Below are positions 47,901 through 60,261 of a DNA stretch of 64,000 nt, in pieces (position 1 is the stretch's first letter; every line of letters begins with the position of its first letter). The translations under genes and the position numbers were made by a program. The notes under the pieces are model-generated. The model did not search any database. It was not told the DNA's origin and saw nothing but the letters and a program-made list of their open reading frames with translations. Location: NCBI GenBank assembly GCA_016800925.1, contig JABCPU010000256.1, forward strand, positions 1 to 64,000, in the 5' to 3' direction. The DNA is from Suillus spraguei. Its lineage: Eukaryota; Basidiomycota; Agaricomycetes; Boletales; Suillaceae.

Positions 47901-49056
47901 CACTGGATCTTGCTATTATCAACTCATGCCAAGCCTCAGTTGCTCGAGCATCATGAACAAGGTCCGGGAGTATTCTGGACAATATCAATCATTAACGCTT
48001 GTAGCAGCTAAATGAGACGATGAGTACCTACCTTCGAAGTGCATGTTCCATGCAGAGCTCCAAGTTGGTTTGCTGGGTGGAGATGAATAGCTGCTGCAAT
48101 ACATCATTGTCCAGGGTTCCAGCCGTGCATTGTATGAGTGGCCCGCAATCTGCGCCATCTTTGTTCATGTCTAATTGACCAACTGTCGTCATGTATCGCA
48201 ACTTGACCGTTATCTGGCTCACCAGGAAGGCATACATGGTATTTCGGAGGTTGGAGGTCTTTGAGAATCTTTAATTGAGGCCCATTAGCAAATGACTCCT
48301 TAGCCTGCCTAGGGGCCTGGGCGCTAGCGGTTTTTCCTGGCACCCCCTGTGATATCAATTCCATGTATGCGTCGTCATGCAGGGCATCAAACTTGGTGAA
48401 CAACACAATCACTGGAACTAAGGATTGTGATTCTGTGCGTCAGGCAAACGTCGACGATGTGGTTGGATGCGAAAGCTTACCCGTTCCTGTGTCGCACTGA
48501 GAGAAAAATTTGTTTTCGCCCGCGGTGAATGACCTGCATTTCTGGTCCATCGGGATGCAATACCTATGTTAAAAATGTGAGATGGCACGCGTCGCAATCC
48601 ATTACAATTACCAGATAGCATGGAGTCGATTTCCTAATCTGGGTTCCTTAGACCGACGCGTGATAAAGTCCTTGACCTTGTCAAATTCAGATTCCCCGCC
48701 CGCCTCAAAACCACGGGAATCGTGAAAGACAAATCCTGGGTTGCTTTTGAATACCATTTCATTCTCGATATCGTGTTCTCCACGCTGAGAACACGTCAGT
48801 TCATGTCATAGACTAGGAGCACTCCTTACCTCTCTGGATGCGTTCAAAACTGCAGGTTCGATCTGGTGTCGATGGGTCAGTTATTACTACCAGCCTCTTA
48901 CTAGCGCCCACCTGTTTTCTAGCGCGGTTATAGATTGCTGGCTTCTCTCCCGTATTGCAAACCCTCTGGAGAATGGTAGTTTTTTCCTGCATTGGCTCTT
49001 CCTATAATGAGGATACGAAAACGAGGGATTTTGCTCCTTATCTTTGAAGGATCCAT
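44945..49056 (-). CDS. P-loop GTPase M2, with a homogeneous micro-exon array
   Basis: Paralog of M1 with the same exon plan. Start MDPSKIRSKIPRFRILIIG and GRANAGK; here six A (48980-48985 on the plus strand as T) instead of five shift the frame inside Walker A, so TTILQRVC follows in another frame. Then EPAVLNASRE, VPVIVLFTKFDALHDDAYME, DMNKDGADCGPLIQCTAGTL and FISTQQTNLELCMEHALR. A 94-nt exon (47881-47974) ends IIARSSVWFPHIW in phase 0. The array follows, then SRLLCV, ASGLSPLENNVQLIS and AAVIIFEHSFYIHDKQRYL. The Ala/Glu region has more near-identical AYEEAVATASR-type repeats than M1. The protein ends NHRLPRP. Divergent from G2. The frameshift may be an assembly error in a homopolymer. Confidence 0.78.
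45762..47826 (-). repeat. Micro-exon array of M2: 30 exact 69-bp units plus one leader unit
   Basis: Thirty units at a strict 69-bp period (variable triplets from 45762-45764 to 47763-47765) plus an ATG triplet at 47824-47826. On the coding strand each unit is a 66-nt intron (GTGAGT donor, CTGATC branch-like site, TGTTCGCAG acceptor) and three exon bases. The introns differ only at a recurrent A/G change next to the branch site (three units), a single base in unit 3 and a few bases in the terminal units. The triplets are AGA (10), GAC (8), TTT (7) and GAA (5). They would encode Arg, Asp, Phe and Glu, or no residue at all if the whole array is removed as intron. Three of the six frames stay open through the array because the period is divisible by three. 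Confidence 0.85.
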
Positions 49057-49751
49057 GGAGAAGGTAAATGTGTGAGGGAGCAGCGTTGGTGCAGCCTTAT
49101 AATGAATCACTGCAGTGTGTGAACCCGAAGCTAACCGGAAACCAGCCGCATCTAATATTTGGTTTATCTGTGTATCATGAGGTACGAAGACTACTACTAG
49201 TAGAATCATAGTAGAATTTCTGTTTTGGTCATTGGATTTCCATATAAATCAAGATCAATCGACACAGCTCAAGAAGTTCGGGTCCTTTTACGATGAGCGC
49301 TAGCTTTTGTGCCCTCCGACCTTGCAAGTTGCGACTACGAAGACTTTCCAATATTGATATGTAGTGAAAAAAAAAAGGCCTAGCGTTCTGCAAATGGCTG
49401 TAAGGTGTTTTGCGTTGAGCATTGGTATGGTGTTCGGATCCCGGACCTTATTTGTGGAAAGAACCGAGTAAGAACCAACTGATAACAGGGTAGTTACCCG
49501 CGAATGCCCAGGACTCGTGTATGTCTCATGGTCCACAGCTATTTCAAATATTGCCCACTGCCCAGTGATTCTAGATAGCAATGAGAGCGGTAATGCCAGG
49601 GAAATGTACTTAGTAAGAGGTTGAAGGAAAGAGCAGGGTACCAATGTACCATGAACTCCTAATGGAGGTACTATAAGATCTATCTTTGAGATCTGAAATC
49701 GCACTCAATTGCCGAACCGCGTTCGACACAGTCTTTGTACTACGAGTTCAT
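49057..49751. other. M2 upstream region with a rearranged repeat fragment
   Basis: Presumed M2 promoter. 49440-49500 contains a degraded piece of the inverted-repeat element that follows (AGAACCGAGTAAG and TGATAACAGGGTA). No gene seen. Confidence 0.4.
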
Positions 49752-51046
49752 GGTACCCTGTTATCAGTCGGACCTTACTCGGTTCTTTCGAGTTTCTTCA
49801 AACCCTGCGCAGAAAAAGTCCGAACACCCTCACGGCATTCACAACGAAAAGACCCCAGACTCTACAGAACATGTTCGCTTCAGTTTATTGTTGCAGCTAT
49901 TATCGAGCGGTGTTTATAGTAACGACCTTGAGATATCCTTACTCCTTTCCCTTCCCCTTGCTCTTCCCCAACTTAAGTTTGGATAGCACACGTCGAGACA
50001 CCCATCAAGCGAACACAATCAAGGTTGTTGAGCAGCCACAAATGATCAATCTCGTGCAGCTCATCAACCGCCCCTGGTCTTCTGTTGTCATCGTCTTTCG
50101 CTCATCAATGTCTTAGTACTTTTCCCATACCACTCTCATTGCTGACATGGTATTTGGTCTTCAGACATCGTGTCATTTGTATCATAGTATGCAGTAATGA
50201 CACCGATGAATGTATCTTGAACTTGAAGTTCACCCCCTTGCGAAGCCTGCTAGTAACCATAAAATGTGTCAGAGTGTCTTGTTGTCGTTGGTTTGGTTTA
50301 GGTGGCGCCTAAGCACAGTGGTTGAAACAACGAGGTTGTGGTATGTTATATTATATTCAATCTAAGTACTCATCCTCATCCACGGAACGCATCATCAAGA
50401 GTACTGAACTGCGAGGTACGAACATGGGTGAGGTGGAACGGAATTAGCGAGTCGTCGAACTCGCTGGTCACAACGCAATGATATAATTGTGTGCAGTATG
50501 TATCAATCAGTCACAGAACTCACGGAGTGCGGACGATACTCAAGGTGGCTAAAGAGCAAGCAAGCAAAGTCAGTATCCATACTCCTCATCCGAGTCGCGG
50601 CTGACGAGTTTATTGGCGAACGTAAGACCAGGCATAACTTGAAGATGCACTCGAGCCAGAAGATAAAAGTGACGGAACCACAGAAGGCCGATTAGATATC
50701 CACAAAGAGATACTCGCGCTAGGTAGAAACCTTGATATAAGTGTCGGAGTGGATATTCTCTATCATGATTTGGAAGCCGTAGGACTACCAGACTTCAGCA
50801 GCCTGGATCTCAGACTCTTCAGAGAAATACATGATATTTTCACTGATGTCGGTGAGGCTGGAAGTTGTTATATGGCGAGGCCGTCATATAGCAGCTGCAA
50901 CAAATAAACTGAAGCGAACATGTCCTGCAGAGTCTGGGGTCTTTTCGGTGTGAATGCTGTGAGGGTGTTCGGACTTTTTCTGTGCAGGGTTTGGAGAAAC
51001 TCGAAAGAACCGAGTATACGTAAGGTCCGAGTGATAACAGGGTACC
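49752..51046. mobile_element. 1.3-kb element with about 160-bp inverted ends
   Basis: The left end (49752-49912) begins GGTACCCTGTTATCA, and its reverse complement lies at 50885-51046. The arms agree over about 160 bp with roughly 10 percent differences (shared AAAAAGTCCGAACACCCTCA). No transposase frame lies between them. Pieces of the same family occur at 49440-49500 and 55500-55560. It is a non-autonomous foldback or MITE-like element inserted in the M2-G2 divergent region. Confidence 0.6.
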
Positions 51047-51356
51047 GGAAACCGGTCCTTGCCGCGCCATCAGTCTGCGCAAGTCTCTGCGACGTATACA
51101 TAATATACAAGCTTTACTCATAATACCGTTCTTGTGGCACATGTTTCCATTTTATAATTAAGTAAAAATAACTTGACTGCAAGGTGTTGGCCGGGTGTTT
51201 TGTGCTAAGCCCATCAGTATCCACTTGGTGCACCACAGGCCGTACACGTCATAGGGTACTATAACCGACTTCCTCGCAGCTAATGCATGGCTTACACTCA
51301 ATGTCTAGATAAATCTATAGTAGCTCACAGTCGATTCTTCCCTAAATCAAATCAGC

Positions 51357-53984
51357 ATGGCCGGTTCTCTTCTCGCCTCAACGATTTCGTACCCTCTCCA
51401 CATTTATGGTACTCAATTCTTGTCAAACAGTATCATCAACCCCACTGAATATATCTAATAGGTATTACTGTCGATTTCAGCAAGTCGAAACTCAATGTAA
51501 AGTCTGCTGAAGTACGGATTGGCAAGTTGCATTCCCCATTGGACGCGAAGCAAGAGAGAGTTTGCGTCGGGTATTTTCTCCACCCACGTAAGTACTTGAC
51601 CCCAACGAATTTCTCATTTGATTTGCTACTATGTTTTTTTTTGTCATAGGGAGCTTTCTCAGGGTGACACATTTTCCTTGCATATACGGTACAGGACACG
51701 GTTTGGGATAAAAGCTGGGCACGAAGAAATCATTTTCAACCCAGAAGAGATGTCCCGCTGTGTAGTGCAAACGGAAGACAAGGTGAAACAACAATCATCG
51801 CACCATCGCTTACGAACTCAACCCCACATGTGCAGAATACATCAAGTTTCATAAAAAGTTCAGGATCGCCGTCGACCTTGCCCGGGAGTACATCAATCGA
51901 AGTAAGGATCCACGTCGTCTGACATCAAACTCGTCTAAATCTTAGATCGGCAGGCTGAGCAGTCTGTTATTTCCGATGAAAGCCAGCTCCGGCCTACTAC
52001 TTCTGAAATATTTGGCCAGTGTTCTCCGGTGAGCCAGGATGATTATCGGAGTGTCATTCTTTAAGTTAACGTCCCCAAGGTTCCGGATTCTGGTAATAGG
52101 AAATGTATGTGGCTTTCTAGATCTTAGACCAGCGTTGACAGTGTGCTTTCGATAGACTGGTGTTGGCAAGTCATCGCTGATCAACCTCGTGTTCGGAGTG
52201 GAAAAAACGGTAGGTTGAACCTCATATAGTGTCCATAGACCGTTTCCGACGATAAGCCAGGCGAGGCTAGCATCGACGACGAGTTCACCTCACCGGAGAA
52301 TGACAAGTTTGTTCTCCATGATAGCAAAGGTTTCGAGCCAGGGGACAAAGACAACCTCGAAATAGTCCGAAATTTCATTGAACGTCGGAGGAACATGCCT
52401 ACTCAAGAAGAACAATTACATGCTATTTGGTAAGGATTCTATCTCGACTTCTCCATTATGGTGGACTGACCAAATACTCGGAAGGCTTTGCTTTGAGATA
52501 CCTCGTGCAGGCGCACGTCTGCTAGAGACGGGAACGGAGGGAATTCCTGACATCGACAAGTAATGGAACGCTTGGAAACAGTAAGTGAATCGATAGCTAT
52601 TTCTCTACTACGTTGGAGCTCACACTTCGTCAAAGTTCCCGTTGTTGTCGTTCTCACTAAATACGATAAGCTCGTTGGCCGCATGGAGCGAACTCTATAC
52701 GAAACTCCAAACGGATTGAGCGATGAAGCCATCAAAGAACGTGCCAAGAAAAATGCAGAAGACGAGCTGCAGGATATCTGCATCAAACCTCTAGTGAAGG
52801 CTGCAGGGCCTGATATCCCCTACGCCAAGATTTCTAGTACGTACTAATATTACGATAGGTTTATGCGTGCCTCTGAAGCGCAATATCATAGCCCATAGAG
52901 ACTACAAGGAGACACTCACCCGCCTGATCCAAATAACTGAAAACCGTGTCAGTCAGCATTCTACGCCCGAGGCTGCGGTGATGACCTCCATCGCTCAGCG
53001 AGTACATCCTGGACTCAAAATAAAAGCATCAATCGAGTGAGCCTTGCTTGCTTCATTCTTATCTCGTCATTTACACAGCGTCAGGGTCGGCAAGAGAAGT
53101 CTGTCCCAGTTTTGCGTTGACAATTACCGAATACAATCTAAACCTTCATGTCATACAGGATATTGGAAGGCACTCGCATCAAGCACGAGATTCAAAAACC
53201 ACAAGACGTGGGATTGTCTAGATGTGCTTCACACTGACATCGTCCGTGTGTGGAACTTCCGTGACCCCATCAGGTAATGGCTATCTTATTTATTGTCGTC
53301 GCATCCATACCAACGTGGTTTATGCATAGTACTTGCACAGTCAAGAGTTCAAGAAATTGATACTAAAAATGGTCGATGAGCTGGAAGTTGAACCTACAGT
53401 TCATCCCACTAGGACCATGTAGGCCGGTCTTCTACATGGCAGATGAAGCTTCATCTCATTGACTGTTTAAGTACTATTGGACTATCCATGGTGGCCGCCA
53501 TTGCGACCATTGTGTCCACCCTATCGGGGCCCGCAGCCCCCATTGTGGTACCGATCGCAGCAGGTGCTGTACTCGCCAAATGGGTTTACGATGTATATCA
53601 GATATCGTACGCACCACTATTTCTTCGTGAGCGAAAGGATATCGACACTTTTTCCTCAGCCATGCGGGACTTCGATGCTTCATGTCCTACATCGTCCACC
53701 TAACACTTGTGTTGCAGACACTTTATCTCGTGTCAGAAAGCCAAGAACTCACTCGTAGGGTTATCAAGCTTGCAGTCGCTTCCTATCTCGCCTCAATGAG
53801 CAGAGAAGTTCACGCTCGCATCCGGGAGTTTGATGGGCAGTTGACCGTCCTGGAACGCGCGGATCGCGACACCTTGGATAAAATTATCGAGGTGATGCAA
53901 TTTTATAGCATCGATGCGGCACAAATGTCCGAACTTCGACAAAAGATGCCTTCTGTGGGTTCGCAACCAGACGAATATTGGTAA
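51357..53984 (+). CDS. P-loop GTPase G2, partly degenerate
   Basis: Paralog of G1 with the same exons: MAGSLLASTISYPLHIYG, a KFHKKFRIAVDLAREYINR stretch, FRILVIGN, TGVGKSSLINLVFGVEK, DKFVLHDSKGFEPGDKDN, RRRNMPTQEEQLHAIW, VPVVVVLTKYDKLVGRMERT and LQDICIKPLVKAAGPDIPY. The Gly/Ala-rich segment APIVVPIAAGAVLAKWVYD and the helical tail ERADRDTLDKIIEVMQFYS follow. The frame is disturbed near 51800 and by one extra C before the donor near 52027 (TCTCCG against CCTCG in G1 and G3). The downstream half is clean. It is a young pseudogene or carries assembly indels. Confidence 0.65.
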
Positions 53985-54175
53985 ATCGAGAAATCGTGGC
54001 ACTCAATTATTTCTTTTGTGGATGGTTTTACGCGTGGGGGGTGCCTGAGTCCTGGCACGATCGCAGACAGTGCTTGCTTGTACTATGTGACTGTAGTTAT
54101 GGCTGATCTCGCTGTAATATGTTAGTGTCTTCTATTATCATCATGTACTTACTGCTAGACTTGAGTCGAGCTTTC

Positions 54176-54302
54176 TAACATGCCAAGGTACCGTTACAGT
54201 TCTTAAAAAGCTCCGAGATCTAGGCCCTGCAACAGATCGCCCCTGTCCTGCACGAACACTATCCGCCTGCCACACCAAAGTCCCACTGCATGGTATCAGA
54301 GC
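54176..54302 (+). mobile_element. Copia-like LTR end with primer-binding site
   Basis: A block of about 115 bp ends in CA and is followed at once by TGGTATCAGAGC (54291-54302), the initiator-Met tRNA primer-binding site usual in Ty1/copia elements. No gag or pol follows. Related blocks stand downstream of G1 and G3. Confidence 0.5.
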
Positions 54303-56702
54303 GCCTGGTGAAATGGCCACGCCTGAGGTACACCTTTTCGAGCACCGGTCCGGTCTCCTGTTTTCCGTTCCTCTACAAAGCTCACCTCATGTCTTGTAGA
54401 CCCTTAGGGACCCTTACCTTCTCTGACACACTCCCGTTTTATTTAGCAAGTACGATTTCACGCTGATCGGTCTCTCTCTTTCACCTCGAGACTTTCACTC
54501 AGTCAAACTTAGATTCAGTGCAGCATAAATAGTACAAAGTTTGTTGAGCGCCAATTCAGTCACACCTGATCTAAGTTCCGACAAAAGATGCGCTAACTTG
54601 TTATGTTTCACTGCAACACTGTATAATATCGTTCATATCACCTACATAACTCACCTGCGCTAATTTTGTAAAAGGAGTGAGCAGAACATGTTGCCCGATC
54701 AGGGTACCTGCGGGGAATTTTGACAGTAGACTTACTTTGAAGCATTGACGTCTGCCTCGTGTTTGATGAGAAGATTGACTGCGAGATCACTACCACATGC
54801 ACAAGTCACATGTGAAGGTGAAACGCCGTTTAAGACAAAGTTTACGGCCAGGTTGTCAGGCGTAATATACATTCGGTAGCAACGTTATACTTTGCTTCGG
54901 CTGTGCAGTTCCTAGAAGGGGGCAGCATGGCAAGATGCCTGTGCATTTGCGATCATCAGTAAATCACTTTGCCTCTGTGGGCTCTGTACAACTCTGTACA
55001 GAAGGTACAAAGCTGTGGCCAGCCATTTTTTGGTGGGAAAAAGATATCTTGCTGATGATGATTGAGCAGCCTATGCATGGGGAGACGCCCAGGGCGCTGT
55101 TGAGGTCGTGGCCAGGAAACCTGAGAATACTGTAATAAATAATGTGAAAAAAAAAATGAAAAAAAACGCAATTTCACGCACTTGATTTAATCCATGGAAG
55201 AGAGCGAGTAATAATATAATGGGCGATGCGGTGGCCTGATAGACTAGGATATTAGGGCTGGAAAGTTTGAGGCGCCGGCAATTAGCATGACAATATTTAC
55301 AGGCACCTAGGCCAGCTTCAAGCTTTCAGGGAGTATTAAATATTTAGCTGGGAGGATTTATTGTATACTCGTCGATGATCGATGTCATCTTCATCTTTCG
55401 AGTTGAAGTTCATGCTTGATTCATGTGGGCAACCGGTAATATTTTATATAGCCGCTGAGACGTCGTACCGGTACGAGACCCTATCAAGTTATCTTACTCG
55501 GCGGTCTTTTCGTTTGGAGAAACTGAGTAAGGTTCGACTGATAACAGAGTACCGGAAACTGATCTAGTAGAATCATGGGCAATATTTGATATAGCTGTGA
55601 GCCTGTGCACCATGAGGCGTACACGAGGAGACCTTGCTTACCACTTAGTCACGCCTTCCAATTTCTATATTTAAAATCGCACCTTCCTTCTGGGAGAATA
55701 ATTTATTGATCTCAGTACAGTCATGGACAAACAAAGTCATCTAGTTTGGTATCTCGACAATATGAATTTTTTGGGCCAAACTAACTTCGGATTCGGCTCC
55801 GGGACCTCAAAATAGGTCTAAAAACGACTCTTTCAATCTTTTCCCACGACATTTTTAGTGTGCCAAAATTTTTGGTCGTTTAAACAACGCTTCGACCTAC
55901 AAGACCGCCTCAATTGCCATCATTGCGCGCTGAGTGACTTGACGGTGTCGCTTCTGTTTACAAACAGCCCATTCTGCTGCTTTTCCGGTCAATCCAATCC
56001 TATATGCACTCATAAAACGATATGTCCGATTGATGAACCGCCGGATAACCTCGACTGGACATGAATCTAAGATTACCCAGGTTGCGCCGCTCGTTTTGCA
56101 GCTGCAAAATTTGGCTTCGACATTTGACGATAACGATACTTGCACCAACCCCAGTACTAACTTGACAATCAAACACTTTCCAATGTCTAGAAAGTGATCC
56201 ACGCACCATCTCAAGGTACATCAAGCAGATCTTAAAACGAGGTTGCAAAATGGCTGGAATTGATCACAGCCGCTATCTACAATCATGATTATCATTATCT
56301 AGACTTGATAAATCAGATTTTATTTGCGATAGCATAGCCGAGGCTCGGCTTGATCTCCGTCAACGAAAAACATAAAGCTTTGTACACTTTAGGCATAGTT
56401 TCGTGATGTACGTGAGCACGACCTGAGCTATACTAAATCCAACGCACAAAAAGCTGCTTTTGGTGCGCTGCCGTAGATGACTTTGTTTGTCCACGACTTT
56501 AAACCATTATTGTACACAGGTTTTCTATTCGAATAACCAAAATAAGGCGTTGGCTGGGTGTCTTGCACTACTCCCATCAGTATCTTTGGTGCACCCAGGG
56601 CATACACGGCATACGGTACTTTACTTCCTCGCAGCTGATGCATGGCTTATGCTCAATGTCTTGATAAATCTACAGTAGCTCAGTGTCGATTCTTCCCTAA
56701 GC
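54303..56702. other. Region between G2 and G3, repeats but no gene
   Basis: 55500-55560 holds a fragment of the inverted-end element seen at 49752-51046. From about 56540 on the sequence matches the upstream region of G2. The remaining 2 kb show no supported gene on either strand. Confidence 0.4.
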
Positions 56703-59351
56703 ATGACTAGTCCTCTTGTCGCCTCAACGGTTTCGTACCCTATCCACATCCATGGTACTCAATTCTTGTCATCAAAAAGTATCATCAACCCCGCTAAATA
56801 TATCTAATAGGTGTCACCATGGATTTTAGCAAGTCCAAACTGAATGTAGAGTCTGCCGAAGTATGGTTCCGCAATTCGCATTCGCCAATAGAACATGATG
56901 CAGGAAAGACTCGGAGTTTTCGACTGACATTTTCTCCGCCCATGTAAGTACTCGACCCCAACACATGTTCTCACCTGATTTGCTACTGTGTTATAGGAAG
57001 CTTTCTCAGGGCGATGCATTTTCCTTGCATATGCGTTACAAGAAATATCTTCGGATGAAGCAAAAAGATATTATTTTTGACTCAGGAGATATGTTCCGCC
57101 TTGCAAAGGAAGAACAAGGTAAAACAATGATAATCGCATCCTCGCCTTAATCGCTCACGAACTCAACCTCAGTAGAATGCATCAAGTTTCATAAAAAAAT
57201 CAGGATTGTCGTCGACCTTATCGGCAATACAGCAATCGAAGTAGGGATTCACGTCGTCTGACATTGAACTTGTCTAAGTCATAGATTAGCAGGGTGAGCA
57301 GTCTGTTATTTCCGATGAAAGCCCCGAGCTCTCGCCTACCACTTCCGAAATATTTCGCAAATGTCCTCGGTGAGTCAGGATAATCACAAAGTGCCATTCT
57401 CGAGGTTGACACTCCCAAGGTTCCGAATTCTGGTGATAGGAAATGTATCCAGCTTTCTTAGATCTCAGATCAGTGTTAACGTCATGCTTTCGATAGACTG
57501 GTGTTGGCAAGTCATCGCTGATCAACCTCGTATTCGGAGTCAAGAAAACGGTAGGTTGGACCCGACACTTCAACGAGCACAGCTACTCATACCGCTAATA
57601 GAGCGTTTCGCACAATATGCCAGGCAAGGCTGAAATCGACGAGGAGTTCACCTCACGGGAGAACGACAAGTTTGTTCTCCATGATAGCCAAGGTTTTGAA
57701 GCAGCGGACAAAGTCAACCTCGAAATAGTCCAAAAATTCATTGAACGTCGGAGGAACATGCCTACTCAGAAAGATCAATTACATGCTATCTGGTAAGGAT
57801 TCTATCTCGACTACTCCATTATGATGGACTGACCAAATACCCGGAAGGCTTTGCTTTGAGATACCTCGTGCAGGTGGACGTTTGCTAGAGAGGGGAACGG
57901 AGGAATTCTTGACATTGAAAAGTAATGGAACGCTGGGAAACAGTAAGTGAATTGATAACTATTTCTCTACTACGTTGGAGCTCACACTTGGTCAAAGTTC
58001 CCATTGTTGTCGTGTTCACTAAATACGATAAGCTCGTCGGTCGCATGGAGCGAACTCTATGGGAAACTTCCAATGGATCGACCGATGAGGACATCAAGGA
58101 ACTTGCCAAGAAAAATGCAGAAGACGAGCTGCAGGATATCTGCATCAGACCTCTGAAGGAATTTGCAGGGCCTGATGTTCCTTACGTTAAGATTTCTAGT
58201 ATGTACCAATATTTCGACAGGTTCATGCGTGCCTCTGAAGCGTAATATCGCAGCCTACAAAGGCTACGAGGAGACACCCACCCATCTGATTCAAATAACT
58301 GAAGAACGTGTCGGTCAGCATTCTACGCCCGAGGCCGCAATGATGACCTCCATCGCTCAGCGAGTACATTCTAGACTCAAAATAAAGACATCAATCGAGT
58401 GAGCCTTACTTACTTCATTCTTATCTCGTCATTTACGCAGCGTCAGTGTTGGCAAGACAAGTCTGTCCCATTTCCCCGTTGATAATGACTGAACATAATA
58501 GATATCTTTATGTCTTGCAGGATATTGGAAGGCGCTCGCATCAGCCACGAAGTTCAAGGGCTGCAGGACGTGGGATTGTCTACGTGTGCTTCACATTGAT
58601 ATCATCGGTGTATGGAACTTTCATGACCCTCATGGTGTAATGGCTGTCATATTTTTCATCGTTGCATCCGTCCTGACGTGGTTTGTGCATAGTACTTGCA
58701 CAGTCCAAAGTTCATGGAATTGATAGTGACCATGGTCGATCAGGTAGAAGCTGGACCTATAGCTAATCCCATCAGGAACATGTAAGTCGGTCTTTTATGT
58801 GACGAATAAATTTTCATCTCATTGATTGTTTACAGTAATATTGGGCTAGCCGTGGTATCAACTATTACGGCCGTCGTGGCCGCCCTGGCGGGACCTGCAG
58901 CTCCCATTGTGGTATCGATCGCAGTAGGTGCTGTACTCGCCAGATGGGTTTACGATGTATACCAGGTCTCGTACGTACCACTATTTTTTCGTGACTGAAA
59001 GGATACCGACCCTTTTTCCTCAGCCATGTAGTGCTTCGGCATTTCATGTCTTACATCGTCCACCTGACACTTGTGTTGCAGACACTTTATCTCCTGTCAG
59101 GAAGCCAAGAAGTCACTTGTAGAGTTATCAAACTCGCAGTCAACTGCTACACCGGCTCCCCAATGAGCACAGGAGTTCATACTCAAATTCAGGAGTATGA
59201 TGGGCAGTTGACCATCCTGGAACGCGCGGATTCCGATGTCTTGGATAAAATTGTCGAGGTGATACAAAGTCATAGCATCGGTGCAGCACAAATGTCCGAA
59301 CTTCGAAAAAAGATTTCCCCTGTGGATTTGATACCAGACGAACAATGGTAA
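56703..59351 (+). CDS. P-loop GTPase G3, partly degenerate
   Basis: Third G copy, tandem to G2: MTSPLVASTVSYPIHIHG, DFSKSKLNVESAEVWFRN, KLSQGDAFSLHMRYKKYLR, FRILVIGN, TGVGKSSLINLVFGVKK, DKFVLHDSQGFEAADKVN, QLHAIW, VPIVVVFTKYDKLVGRMERT and LQDICIRPLKEFAGPDVPY, then a hydrophobic APIVVSIAVGAVLARWVYD segment and a tail ending ISPVDLIPDEQW. The frame is unclear near 57150, where a stop follows MIIASSP. G3 differs from G1 in the G3-like motif (Gln for Lys, AA for PG), so GTP handling may differ. Confidence 0.65.
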
Positions 59352-59528
59352 ATCGAGAATTCGTAGCACTCGGTTCTTTCTTTTGTAGATAGCTTTGCGC
59401 GTGGGCGGTGTATGAGACTGAGTGACTCGGACGCGATTGCAGATAGTGCTTTCTTGTACTATGTGACTGGAGTTATGGCTGATCATCGCATTGTCGTATG
59501 TTAGTGTCTTTTATTAACATTATGTACT

Positions 59529-60258
59529 GGGTGACTTCCCGTAAGGTTTTACAGACAAAACACGTCTGTAAATATTTTGACAACTTGACGTCGGCTGTTT
59601 TACAGACAAATATCTGTGAACCGTAAGACATAGAACACGAATTTACAGGAGTTTTTCCTCAATCTGGGCTCTCAGGTGTCATGGATATCGAAGCTCTAAT
59701 GCAGCACGCTTTCGCTGATGAGGAGACGCTGGAACTACAAGCGGCCCTCGTTAGTGTTCTCATTCTCGGCGCGGAAGAGGCCCGTCTTATGAAAAACTGC
59801 AACATTGTGATCAGTACTAGTTGCAGAGACGAAACTCAAAGGTGTTTCTGTGCGAGATGTCACAATCAGTCCCGAGAGAATTCAAGTGTGCAGATGATAT
59901 TTTCAGAGAGGAGATACAGATGGAACACGATGTACAAGGTCAAACGCGAAATCGAAGTCCATCGATAACGGAACAAAGACAACTGATCCGGACGAGAGCT
60001 CCGAGAGCGAGACATCTACAAAGAGTAAGAAATTTACCCGAATCAGACGTTTTGTGCGCGACGAAGATTTACAGACATCTGTGGAGGGGTACCCACCCCT
60101 CCGTAGATTGGAAAATTTACAGACAGGTCACTGCGAGAGCAACGAGTAGCAACGAGTTGACAGCTGTTGACAGCGACCTTCCTAATGCGGTTCGGCTATT
60201 CGGCTAAGGCATGAGGATTTACAGAAATTCGTCTGTAAAACCTTACGGGAAGTCACCC
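59529..60258. mobile_element. 730-bp TIR element with 3-bp target duplication
   Basis: Perfect 28-bp terminal inverted repeats begin GGGTGACTTCCCGTAAGG and end with the reverse complement. ACT flanks both ends (59526-59528 and 60259-60261). The related flank of G2 reads TGTACTTACTGCTAGA without the insert, which is an empty site. Short TTTACAGAC repeats occur several times inside near the ends. Internal frames (59681-60207) show no transposase, so it is non-autonomous. The 3-bp duplication would fit a Harbinger- or CACTA-like mechanism, but the family is not certain. Confidence 0.85.
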
Positions 60259-60261
60259 ACT

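Noticed and set aside
45535..47988. Open frame of 817 codons on the minus strand (and 697 and 711 codons in other frames) made of a 23-residue repeat
   Set aside because: The frames are open only because the 69-bp unit is divisible by three and lacks stops. The equivalent frame in M1 is broken by units of 66-68 bp, and the splice-signal layout explains the unit better.
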